Positions 1-6,738 of a stretch of 33,020 nucleotides of DNA are shown piece by piece (positions within the stretch are counted from its first letter, which is position 1; each line of letters begins with the position of its first letter). The stretch covers positions 1 to 33,020 of the forward strand of contig NZ_WVID01000024.1 in the NCBI RefSeq assembly GCF_010091925.1, read 5' to 3'. The notes under the pieces are model-generated. The model was not told the DNA's origin, ran no database searches, and saw only the letters and a list, made by a program, of their open reading frames with translations. Source of the stretch: Nostoc sp. B(2019) (GTDB taxonomy: Bacteria > Cyanobacteriota > Cyanobacteriia > Cyanobacteriales > Nostocaceae). A program made the translations under genes and the position numbers.

Positions 1-3
1 TTC

Positions 4-960
4 TTGATGGCATGGAAACTAGAAGTGTCAAAAGTGGATATGCCCTTGAGCGTTTTATATTTAATTGCACCTAGCTACTTACTACATGGGAAGCTAATTA
101 TCGGTGATTTAGCAGACAGCGAGCATCTTTATCAAGTCTTTGCCAAGCATGAATTTAGTGCAGTGCTGCACTTTGCAGCTAGTTTGGTTGTCCCAGAATC
201 AGTTGCCTATCCCCTAGACTACTACGCTAATAACACCCGCAATACTCTCAACTTGCTGCGTTGCTGTAGTGTTATGGGTGTCAATCAATTCATTTTTTCA
301 AGTACAGCAGCAGTCTATGGAGAATCAGACGCCAGCCCAGTTAGAGAGTCTAATCCAACACAGCCTATTAACCCTTACGGACGCTCAAAGCTCATGAGCG
401 AATGGTTGATTCGAGACTATGGCATCTCCTCTTCCTTGCGCTACGTAATTCTACGCTATTTTAATGTAGCGGTTGCTGACCCTGGTGGACGATTGGGGCC
501 AATGTCACTGAATGCAACTCATCTCATCAAGGTTGCTTGTGATGCAGCACTTAAGCGTAAGCCAGAAGTGCGAATTTATGGCACTGATTTTCCCACACCA
601 GATGGAACTGGAATTCGTGACTATATCCATGTTGAGGATCTAGCGACTGCTCACTTGGATGCTTTATATTATCTGGAGAAAGGTGGAGAAAGCCAAATTT
701 TGAACTGCGGCTACGGACAAGGATACAGCGTGCGGCAAGTGATTGAAAGAGTCAAAGCTGTTTCTGGAGTTGATTTTCCTGTTATTTCTGCACCACGCCG
801 TCCAGGTGATCCTGCCTGTGTTGTGGCTTGTGCTGATAAAATTCGCAAGGTACTCGGTTGGCAAGCAAAGCACGATGATTTAGATAAGATTATCCACACA
901 ACCATTGCCTGGGAAATGCAACGGGATGGTTTGATGCCTAGGCAGGCTTTATACGTATAG
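4..960 (+). CDS. galE: UDP-glucose 4-epimerase-like protein, N-terminus missing or altered
   Basis: Extended short-chain dehydrogenase of the GalE type, expected to interconvert UDP-glucose and UDP-galactose in the cytoplasm. The catalytic half is clear: HFAAS, the FSSTAAVYGES serine/threonine segment, the YGRSK form of the YxxxK motif, RYFNVA, and a C-terminal substrate-binding half with GTGIRDYIHVEDLA and NCGYGQGYSV. The protein ends normally at a TAG. The first about 28 residues, before GKLIIGDLAD, do not look like the usual GalE start, and the GxxGxxG NAD loop is absent. The frame is open to the first base of the window, so the true start may lie outside, but the residues just before GKLIIGD also fail to match the expected DNLxYGHR segment. 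That suggests a rearranged or broken 5' end, and the enzyme may be inactive. The TTG at 4 and ATG at 7 have no ribosome site visible. It is convergent with the aldolase gene. Confidence 0.75.
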   Translation: MMAWKLEVSKVDMPLSVLYLIAPSYLLHGKLIIGDLADSEHLYQVFAKHEFSAVLHFAASLVVPESVAYPLDYYANNTRNTLNLLRCCSVMGVNQFIFSSTAAVYGESDASPVRESNPTQPINPYGRSKLMSEWLIRDYGISSSLRYVILRYFNVAVADPGGRLGPMSLNATHLIKVACDAALKRKPEVRIYGTDFPTPDGTGIRDYIHVEDLATAHLDALYYLEKGGESQILNCGYGQGYSVRQVIERVKAVSGVDFPVISAPRRPGDPACVVACADKIRKVLGWQAKHDDLDKIIHTTIAWEMQRDGLMPRQALYV

Positions 961-984
961 CCAAGCCATTGTGTTATTTTGAGG

Positions 985-1042
985 GTTTGTAGTAAGCATT
1001 TTAGTGCTTAAAAAATTAAGGACTAAAGTCCTTACTACGAAC
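985..1042. repeat. Palindromic repeat between convergent genes, possible bidirectional terminator
   Basis: Two arms of about 25 bp form an imperfect inverted repeat: GTTTGTAGTAAG at the left end and CTTACTACGAAC at the right end. Each arm also contains its own small palindrome (AAGGACTAAAGTCCTT in the right arm). It lies between the convergent epimerase and aldolase genes, so it could fold at the end of both transcripts. The ends match those of the larger element at 5124-5397, so it belongs to the same repeat family. Confidence 0.65.
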
Positions 1043-1174
1043 TTGCTTATCCATCAATTTAAACTTGATGCACTATATAGAAGGCTTTTATCACATTGTT
1101 ATAGTGAGCGATCGCCTCATCTTGCTCTGCTAATTTATAATTGCGGTACAGTTGACTCCCGTCTTCTAACAGCA

Positions 1175-1936
1175 CTACTCAAGTAAATCAGGTTCTTCAC
1201 GCACAATCCTGTCATAAAGTGGCTGGAAACAGAACCACCCACCTGAAGGCGCTCCCACTTGGCTGTGTGTTAAACGAGCTGTTTCGTGTTTGATCACACT
1301 GGGTCTACCCGCGGCTTCTGCTAAGAGTTGTGCTTGACACGATTGCTCTAGGCTAATGTACCACCAAGCAGCTTCATCCACTGTGTACCCCACCGTCAAA
1401 ATGCCATGATTACGCAGGATTATGGCTTTATTCTGACTTAAGGCTTCAGCAATTCGTTTACCTTCGCAGGTATCTAACACAACATCTGTACAATCATGAA
1501 ACAACGCATGGTCTTCGTAAAAAGCACAGGAATCCTGTGTCAGAGGATCAAGCAGGCGACCCAAACTAGACCAGGCTTTACCGTAAATTGAATGGGCATG
1601 TGCGGCGGCGATAATATCGGGTCGAGCCTGATGAATCTGGGAATGAATAGCGAAAGCAGCTTGATTCACAAGAGCATCACCTTTGACAACTTCACCTTCT
1701 TTATCAACTAAAAGCAGGTCAGAGACACGGATATGCCCGAAGTACTTTCCGAACGGATTCACCCAAAAATGGTCTGTAAACTCAGGATCGCGAACTGTAA
1801 TATGACCTGCTATTTCTTCACTGAATCCAAGCCGGCCAAACAGGCGAAAGGCAGCGGCTAGATGTTGCTTGCGGTGCAGGCGTTCTTCTTCAACTTGCTG
1901 AAAAACGGGGGGTTGCAGTCTATCGAATTTGGACAT
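1175..1936 (-). CDS. Class II aldolase/adducin family protein
   Basis: A 253-aa protein of the class II aldolase/adducin fold (fuculose-phosphate aldolase-like), a zinc-dependent cytoplasmic family. Visible motifs are the HAHS pair (about H113 and H115), the later RNHG histidine (about H177), EEIAGHITVRDP near the N-terminus, and FWVNPFGKYFGHIRVSDL. These fit the metal-binding histidines and the phosphate or substrate loop of the family. The start is set at ATG 1936 because a strong AAGGAGG site lies 9 bases upstream; the longer frame starting at 1963 would begin with a basic stretch that overlaps this site. The length is typical of the group that resembles eukaryotic adducin heads and bacterial aldolase-like proteins of unknown substrate. 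The exact substrate cannot be told. It may be cotranscribed with the doubtful ORF just upstream. Confidence 0.9.
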   Translation of the reverse strand: MSKFDRLQPPVFQQVEEERLHRKQHLAAAFRLFGRLGFSEEIAGHITVRDPEFTDHFWVNPFGKYFGHIRVSDLLLVDKEGEVVKGDALVNQAAFAIHSQIHQARPDIIAAAHAHSIYGKAWSSLGRLLDPLTQDSCAFYEDHALFHDCTDVVLDTCEGKRIAEALSQNKAIILRNHGILTVGYTVDEAAWWYISLEQSCQAQLLAEAAGRPSVIKHETARLTHSQVGAPSGGWFCFQPLYDRIVREEPDLLE

Positions 1937-2165
1937 GTTCTTTTTCCTCCTTGCAGGGAGCATTAGAATACATAGAACGAAACGACTTAACGCTTTCGGA
2001 TTCTAGGATGAATTGGTGACGCCAAATGTAGCCAGTATCATTACCTAAAACATAGATAGATACAGTTGCTCTTTGGGAAGTGGTTTTGACAAGGTGAATA
2101 TCACAATCGGGGAGCAAGAGGCGATAAATATCACCTAGTTGCAGCGTACGTCGAAGACATCGCAC
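1920..2165 (-). CDS. Doubtful small ORF upstream of the aldolase gene
   Basis: An 81-codon frame with GTG as its only plausible start. It overlaps the aldolase start by 17 bases. The translation (for example LGDIYRLLLPDCDIHLV and ATVSIYVLGNDTGYIWRHQF) has alternating hydrophobic residues like beta-strands and reads more like protein than most shadow frames. However, there is no ribosome site before the GTG, and the frame stays open upstream to about 2240 without an ATG. It may be a remnant of a longer gene, a small real gene, or chance. I do not recognise the family. Confidence 0.3.
   Translation of the reverse strand: MRCLRRTLQLGDIYRLLLPDCDIHLVKTTSQRATVSIYVLGNDTGYIWRHQFILESESVKSFRSMYSNAPCKEEKEHVQIR
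1946..1952 (-). promoter_or_regulatory. Ribosome binding site AAGGAGG that fixes the aldolase start
   Basis: On the minus strand a perfect AAGGAGG is followed 9 bases later by ATG at 1936. It is the strongest Shine-Dalgarno match seen in the window and excludes the upstream in-frame start at 1963. Confidence 0.85.
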
Positions 2166-2375
2166 TTTGACTACTTGTAATTGTGCCTGACCTTGTGAAG
2201 AACCGTTATCTACACGACGGTATACTGTTGCCTGTTGTTAGCTTTGTATAAACTAAATAAAAGTATTTCTAGACTATTAATTAACCATTGGTTTTTCGGC
2301 AGTGGTTCGAGGATAGTGTGTGTCATCTATTTTCTCTGTTGGAGAAGCGATTGACATCAATATTAGAATTAGACT

Positions 2376-4175
2376 TTAAAAAGGATTATAGAGTAAATAA
2401 AAATACACCCCGTTTTCTTGCCATGTTCTTTCATTAGAGTCAACAGATACTAAAGGAATTCCCCAATCGAGACGAGCGGTGAAGCGATCGCCTTGTCTCC
2501 AGCGTAACCCCAACCCAACGGAAGCTAAAGTATTAGGATTAGGAGCGTCTCTACCCGAATTATTCCAGGCGACACCAAAATCAGCAAAGGGAATGACCTG
2601 TAAGGTGCTATCTATTTGGGGTAGGCGGAGTATGGGGATTTGCACTTCAGCAGACGCAAAAGTACCATTATCTGTCAGTAAGAAATCTTGACGGTAGCCC
2701 CGAACATTATCTTGACCACCTAAGCCAAACTGCTCTAAAGGCAGAAGCGCTCTGGATGATAGTTGCGTGTTTAAACGCAGTAACAGTAAGGTTTCGGGAG
2801 CTAAAAGACGTGCCCACTGCGCTTGACCTTGCCAAGCAAAAAAACGACTATCGGGAGGGTCTTGATTAATCGTAGCATTCAACGCACCGATACCCAAATT
2901 GAATTGAGAACGCACAGCGATCACTTCACGGTTATTACGACTCGTCCATTCTTGAAAAAATCGCAACGCAGATACCCTGGTGCGTCCTCGTTCATCTGCT
3001 CCTGGCGAGAGTTCATTTGGCGGAAGTCCAAATGGTTCTTGAAACAGCCGAGAAGATATTTCACTTTCCCGTCGGGAGGCTGTCAACCCAAGGGCTAATT
3101 CTTGTGTGGGAGTTTGAATTACTGGCTGACGGAATGTCAATTCGTAGTAGCGAGAAGCTGATTGGATATCTAGGGTGTTGAAAGGACGTTCAATAACATC
3201 ACTTGATGTAGTGCCATAGTTGAAAGTGAGTGTCCCGTTTTTGGGATTGAGAGGCAATGTGTAGCTGGCATCAAATGAATTACTACCATCGGTATTAGTG
3301 TAAGCTAGATTCAGACCATCTCCCAGTCCGAGTAAGTTAGCTTCACCCAGTTGCACTCGCCGCCGGAAGCTGCCAACACTAGGCGATCGCCCATTATCAA
3401 GAACTATTTGAGTATTGAAGGTTTTTGCTTCCTTAATCTGCACTTGTAGGATACTTGTACCAAGACGTGACCCCGCTGACAGTTCCGCAGACAAGTTTTG
3501 AATCAAAGGATTAAGTTGCAAAAGTTGCAGTGCTTCTAAAAGCCGTTGCCGATTTAGAGGTGGTGATGTCGCGATTGCTATACGGCTGCGGACATAATTA
3601 GAGTTCAGTCGTTGATTACCAGTTACCTCGATTTCCTCTAATTTACCTTCGACCACCTGAATTTTGATAACACCAGATTGGATTGTTTGAGGTGGGATGT
3701 AAGCACCAGAAGTAATATAACCCTTGTTAATGTATAGTTCGGTAATTTTAGAACGGGCCTGATACAATTGCGCCAGTGAAATCGGTCGTTTGGTAAATTC
3801 AGCAAGTACCTGGGTTAACTCTTCGGGACTAAAGACTGTGCTACCAACAACTTCAAACCGTTCAACAGTAATAGTTAAAGGAATTTTACTAGGAAGTGAT
3901 TCTTCGGGTGTGGGAGTTGGAGCAGAAGGGGGAAGTAGTTCTGCTGGTGGGGGGAGTGGCTGTGGTAGTTGAGGCGAGGGAGGTGGGGAAGGCGAAGGCG
4001 GTTGAACATCCTGCGGCGGTGGGAGTTGTTGGGATGGTGTGGAATTATTGTTCGGTAGTTGTACGTTATCAATAACTTGCGCTTTTAGAGGTCTAGAATT
4101 CATGCCGCTAAACAACATAAATATAGTGAGCTGCAACCAGGACAATGCAAGCTTTTTAATGTGTTTATCGATCAT
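2376..4175 (-). CDS. TpsB-type outer-membrane transporter (ShlB/FhaC family), orphan copy
   Basis: A 599-aa two-partner-secretion pore that would export a large exoprotein across the outer membrane. Order of parts: signal peptide (about 1-33, ending LKAQ), a long proline/serine-rich linker (about 40-95), POTRA domains (about 98-240, starting LTITVERFEVVGSTVF and containing YINKGYITSGAYIP), then a beta-barrel with the conserved VRGY loop motif at about 491-494 and a terminal phenylalanine (YNPF). The length is normal for cyanobacterial TpsB. It is clearly paralogous to the TpsB at 26235-28031; both have GSFRR, EANLLGLGD, NTDGSN and PFNTLDIQ. No TpsA partner lies next to it in the window, so it is an orphan or serves a distant substrate. 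The start ATG overlaps the end of the upstream small CHAT-like ORF, which suggests coupling; no separate ribosome site is obvious. Confidence 0.93.
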   Translation of the reverse strand: MIDKHIKKLALSWLQLTIFMLFSGMNSRPLKAQVIDNVQLPNNNSTPSQQLPPPQDVQPPSPSPPPSPQLPQPLPPPAELLPPSAPTPTPEESLPSKIPLTITVERFEVVGSTVFSPEELTQVLAEFTKRPISLAQLYQARSKITELYINKGYITSGAYIPPQTIQSGVIKIQVVEGKLEEIEVTGNQRLNSNYVRSRIAIATSPPLNRQRLLEALQLLQLNPLIQNLSAELSAGSRLGTSILQVQIKEAKTFNTQIVLDNGRSPSVGSFRRRVQLGEANLLGLGDGLNLAYTNTDGSNSFDASYTLPLNPKNGTLTFNYGTTSSDVIERPFNTLDIQSASRYYELTFRQPVIQTPTQELALGLTASRRESEISSRLFQEPFGLPPNELSPGADERGRTRVSALRFFQEWTSRNNREVIAVRSQFNLGIGALNATINQDPPDSRFFAWQGQAQWARLLAPETLLLLRLNTQLSSRALLPLEQFGLGGQDNVRGYRQDFLLTDNGTFASAEVQIPILRLPQIDSTLQVIPFADFGVAWNNSGRDAPNPNTLASVGLGLRWRQGDRFTARLDWGIPLVSVDSNERTWQENGVYFYLLYNPF

Positions 4176-4596
4176 GATGATATTGAGTTAGGTGTTGCCA
4201 GGAACGATAAGATTGTATGGGATTATTATCTGTGCTATTTAAGACTCGAACCGTGCCGTTGTATTTTAGGTCTTCGCATAATGTATTATTAATACTGCAA
4301 AATTTTTGTAAGTATAGGGAGTACTTTAATACCTTAACTGTTTGCCAAAAATATAAAATTCGTTGATTAATCGAGTTATTGACAGTGTTTTGTTTGTACT
4401 TGATACAGTTAAGTATTGCCACAAGCTGAGACTTATTCAGCCAGTGATTTAAGTAATTAGCCAAGTTAGCTTCGAGAGGCAAGTTACCGGAGGCTTTTAT
4501 ATCCAGGCAATCCAAATCCGAGCCATTTTTCAGTGGCACACAAAATCTTTGGTGTTTCAAATCACTATTGAGTTTGAGAACCACTAACTTCGCCAT
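4165..4596 (-). CDS. Short protein resembling the N-terminal region of cyanobacterial CHAT proteins
   Basis: A 143-aa protein starting MAKLVVLKLNSDLKHQ. From memory of the family, this start, with SGNLP in the middle, NSINQR further on and VRVLNSTDN near the end, matches the conserved region that precedes the CHAT peptidase in many cyanobacterial CHAT proteins (MAKLVVLKLDGD..., xSINxR, VRVLIxTD). It stops just where the catalytic part would begin, so no His-Cys dyad is present. It is either a truncated remnant or a stand-alone adaptor. Its last 11 bases overlap the start of the orphan TpsB gene, so the two are probably translated from one message. Base composition is AT-rich compared with neighbours. 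The gene call is fairly safe; the function is not known. Confidence 0.6.
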   Translation of the reverse strand: MAKLVVLKLNSDLKHQRFCVPLKNGSDLDCLDIKASGNLPLEANLANYLNHWLNKSQLVAILNCIKYKQNTVNNSINQRILYFWQTVKVLKYSLYLQKFCSINNTLCEDLKYNGTVRVLNSTDNNPIQSYRSWQHLTQYHHDR

Positions 4597-4681
4597 ATAC
4601 TCATGAGAACTTTATTTTTACAGTATCAAATTAACAATACCAAATAGTGAAAATTATTTTATCGATACTAATAAAATTATG

Positions 4682-4738
4682 CTTTTCACGCTCTCAAAAA
4701 GCGCCTTAAGCTGTCAAATTAGAGTTGAGAGCGAAAAG
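4682..4738 (+). promoter_or_regulatory. Inverted repeat abutting the dioxygenase ribosome site
   Basis: CTTTTCACGCTCTCAA at 4682-4697 pairs with TTGAGAGCGAAAAG at 4725-4738, giving 9 plus 5 paired bases with a two-base bulge and a 27-base loop. The right arm overlaps the first base of the GAGGAG ribosome site (4738-4743) of the next gene, so folding could hide it. It could equally be a protein-binding operator. No T-run follows, so a terminator is unlikely. Confidence 0.45.
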
Positions 4739-4749
4739 AGGAGATGAAA

Positions 4750-5103
4750 ATGATCAAAGAAGATACTACCGAAATTATTGGCTTTCATGCTCATATCTAC
4801 TTCGATACTGCGAGTCGTGATGTAGCTGCGCGTGTACGTGAAGGATTGAGCAGTAGGTTTGAAGTGCAGCTTGGACGTTGGCATGATTTACCTATTGGGC
4901 CACATCCAAAAGCGATGTATCAAGTTGCCTTTTCACCCAATGAATTTGGCCAGATTGTCTCGTGGTTAATGCTCAATCGTGAGGGGTTGGATGTTTTAAT
5001 CCACCCTGAGACAGGCGATGATGTGGCAGACCACATGAAACATTCTCTGTGGCTAGGAGAGAAACTAAATCTTAATATTGAGTTCCTTCGGCGGGTTAAG
5101 TAG
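4750..5103 (+). CDS. DOPA 4,5-dioxygenase family protein (aromatic ring-cleaving)
   Basis: A 117-aa protein of the small DOPA dioxygenase family, cytoplasmic enzymes or enzyme-like proteins that cleave catechol-type rings using iron. The family signature is visible: IIGFHAHIYFD at the start with its two histidines, LGRWHDLPIGPHP in the middle, and LDVLIHPETGDDVADH with further histidines near the end. Length fits the family (about 110-120 aa). ATG 4750 is preferred over ATG 4744 because the GAGGAG ribosome site ends directly against 4744 but is 6 bases from 4750. It is a single gene on the plus strand, preceded by the inverted repeat at 4682-4738 and followed by a mobile repeat. The true substrate in cyanobacteria is not evident. 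Confidence 0.88.
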   Translation: MIKEDTTEIIGFHAHIYFDTASRDVAARVREGLSSRFEVQLGRWHDLPIGPHPKAMYQVAFSPNEFGQIVSWLMLNREGLDVLIHPETGDDVADHMKHSLWLGEKLNLNIEFLRRVK

Positions 5104-5123
5104 CTAGGCGTAAATAAATTAAA

Positions 5124-5397
5124 GTTTGTAGTGAGTTAGCGCGGTCTTCTCCCAAGGGGAGCCACTGCGGTCTTGGGGTCTCCCCAAGTGGAGCAAGTGG
5201 CGTGAGACGCCCGCCGTAGGATGCCCAAAGGGCTGTAGGGCGATAGCGCAGCGTTAGCGACGTAGGAGCGTCTGGGGGTTTCCCCCATGAGCGACTAACT
5301 GTCTTCGCAGCGTTAGCGACGTAGGAGCGTCACCCGGAGGGTAAGGACTTTAGTCCTGATAATCCTTGTTTTGAGCGATGAATCGCTCACTACGAAC
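5124..5397. mobile_element. MITE-like repeat element with GTTTGTAGTGAG terminal inverted repeats
   Basis: The element is about 274 bp. It opens with GTTTGTAGTGAG (5124-5135) and closes with CTCACTACGAAC (5386-5397), inverted copies with one mismatch. Inside are two direct copies of a 26-bp unit containing GCGTTAGCGACGTAGGAGCG (5247-5272 and 5306-5331) and small palindromes such as GGACTTTAGTCC. There is no coding capacity. The same ends occur in the short element at 985-1042. The right end overlaps the last codons of the gene at 5390-5635 and provides its stop. Confidence 0.65.
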
Positions 5398-5635
5398 GGG
5401 GATTGTCATTTTGATACGATTCTAAAATACCACTGCGAATCATTAGTTGTGGCCAGACTAATACAAAAAATCCCATCCAAGTTAATAGAGGGATGGAGAT
5501 AAGAATTGTCAGCCAGATAGTTTTAAATAATAACCAACTACCACTAATCAACGTGACACTTGTGAGAATTATAGACCAGGGCTGACACCACCAAGGTTTG
5601 TATTTCCAGGGATTTACGGGCTTTTGTTCAGACAT
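5390..5635 (-). CDS. Small two-helix membrane protein, probably DUF6737 family
   Basis: An 81-aa protein. The N-terminus is tryptophan-rich (NPWKYKPWWCQPWSI), followed by two hydrophobic helices (about 22-40 and 42-62) and a short polar tail. The NPW-KPWWCQPWSI start resembles a small conserved cyanobacterial membrane-protein family that I believe is DUF6737, of unknown role; the family name is from memory. The last residues (NPRS) and the TGA stop come from the terminal inverted repeat of the element at 5124-5397, so the original C-terminus was probably different. The start ATG 5635 has no strong ribosome site. It is probably a plasma or thylakoid membrane protein; no partner is evident. Confidence 0.75.
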   Translation of the reverse strand: MSEQKPVNPWKYKPWWCQPWSIILTSVTLISGSWLLFKTIWLTILISIPLLTWMGFFVLVWPQLMIRSGILESYQNDNPRS

Positions 5636-5708
5636 TGATTTTATTTGGGCAATCTGTAAATTAGCAAAACCAGATGATTAAGTATATGAAAACTGAGCAG
5701 TTTTGATA

Positions 5709-6167
5709 TTAATCAGGCTTCCATTTGTCTAGGGATATATATTGATTAGTCACCACATCTAGAACCTCAATAGCGCCATTTGACTTTAAAACGTGAAACC
5801 AGTAAATCGTGACATTTTCATCTGGATGTTTTTCAAATACTTGAACTTTGTAATAAGGTTCCTTTGGATTAGGATGACCATCGACCATTGCTGCAACTTT
5901 TATAGTTCCCTTAGACAACCGTTCAATGTCTCGTGCTTTGCGTTGCACTTGTGGTAGCTTCCAGACTAAATTTAGGGCTGTTTTCTCATCAATTTCTTGG
6001 GTAGTTTGAGAAATATTCACATCGCTATATTTATTTAATCCAGTGAACGGGTTTGAGTAAGTTAGTCCCATTTGAGAATGGTTGTTTAAACTCTGAGTAA
6101 TGGCTAGCTGACTTGTTACTCCTATCAGTAAGGAAGCTACAAGAGGGCTACATATCAATTTTTTCAT
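5709..6167 (-). CDS. Secreted protein of unknown function
   Basis: A 152-aa protein with a signal peptide (MKKLICSPLVASLLIGVTSQ, cleavage probably near 24-26). After a polar linker there is a compact domain at about 58-152: DEKTALNLVWKLPQVQRKARDIE, then strands KVQVFEKHP, VTIYWFHVLKSNGAIEVLDVV, and a conserved-looking end YISLDKW. The helix followed by antiparallel strands resembles the small PepSY-like or cystatin-like folds of periplasmic proteins, but this is only a visual impression. A weak AGGGATAGG ribosome site lies upstream of ATG 6167. It is read from the same strand as the small membrane protein downstream, 73 bases apart, and the two may be cotranscribed. I do not recognise a named family. 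Confidence 0.75.
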   Translation of the reverse strand: MKKLICSPLVASLLIGVTSQLAITQSLNNHSQMGLTYSNPFTGLNKYSDVNISQTTQEIDEKTALNLVWKLPQVQRKARDIERLSKGTIKVAAMVDGHPNPKEPYYKVQVFEKHPDENVTIYWFHVLKSNGAIEVLDVVTNQYISLDKWKPD

Positions 6168-6546
6168 GAACCTATCCCTAATTGCTGTTTATTCTCGATG
6201 ATAGTTCTAAATTTTAGATATTCCCATTACTCTATCAAAGCCGACACTATCTAAGTTAGTAGTTTATTAACTTAAAAACTGCTATATTTTGTACTCCACA
6301 TTATTGTTATACGTAGCAAAAAGTTAAAATTGAAACAATATAAATGAATGAAAAAGTTGCACCTAGATTAAGAGCCAATACTTTTCAGATAAGCACTCAG
6401 AACCTTATTTTTTAGCTGGAAAAAAGTTCAGAGATAAAGAGGAAGGTATGAATTCAAACATACGTTCATTTCCCTTTTCCTCTTAACCGAAAGAAATTGT
6501 ATCAAATTAAAACTCGTTTATATAGTGTTATGTCGAACTGGCTATC
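6168..6546. other. AT-rich intergenic region
   Basis: No convincing gene is seen. It is strongly AT-rich and would carry the promoter for the secreted protein gene at 5709-6167. One nested inverted repeat stands out: AAGAGGAA (6437-6444) with TTCCTCTT (6477-6484), enclosing GTATG/CATAC (6446-6463). It could be a weak terminator or a regulatory hairpin. Confidence 0.5.
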
Positions 6547-6713
6547 AGGACTTACGCAAAAATTGCCAAAAAGCTTGATTTATCGTTCGCGTAGCATGCC
6601 GGAGGCATACCGCCAAGACGCCTTCTCTGCGAGAGGCTCCGCCAACGCGTAGCGTCTGTCTGCGACACGCTGCGCGAACGTAGAGAAGAATTCGTAGAGT
6701 GTGCGTAAGTCCT
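6547..6713. mobile_element. MITE-like element with AGGACTTACGCA terminal inverted repeats
   Basis: The 167-bp element is bounded by AGGACTTACGCA (6547-6558) and its exact inverse TGCGTAAGTCCT (6702-6713). The interior is rich in short inverted runs built from GCGTAGC, GAGGCTCCGCC and CGCGAACG, as is usual for Nostoc-type interspersed repeats. No transposase is encoded. It lies directly downstream of the radical SAM gene. A clear target-site duplication is not visible. Confidence 0.7.
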
Positions 6714-6738
6714 ATATGTGTTTGCAAAGGAAAATCGA

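Noticed and set aside
1004-1186. 60-codon plus-strand frame between the epimerase and aldolase genes
   Set aside because: It starts inside a palindromic repeat and runs into the end of the aldolase gene; no ribosome site.
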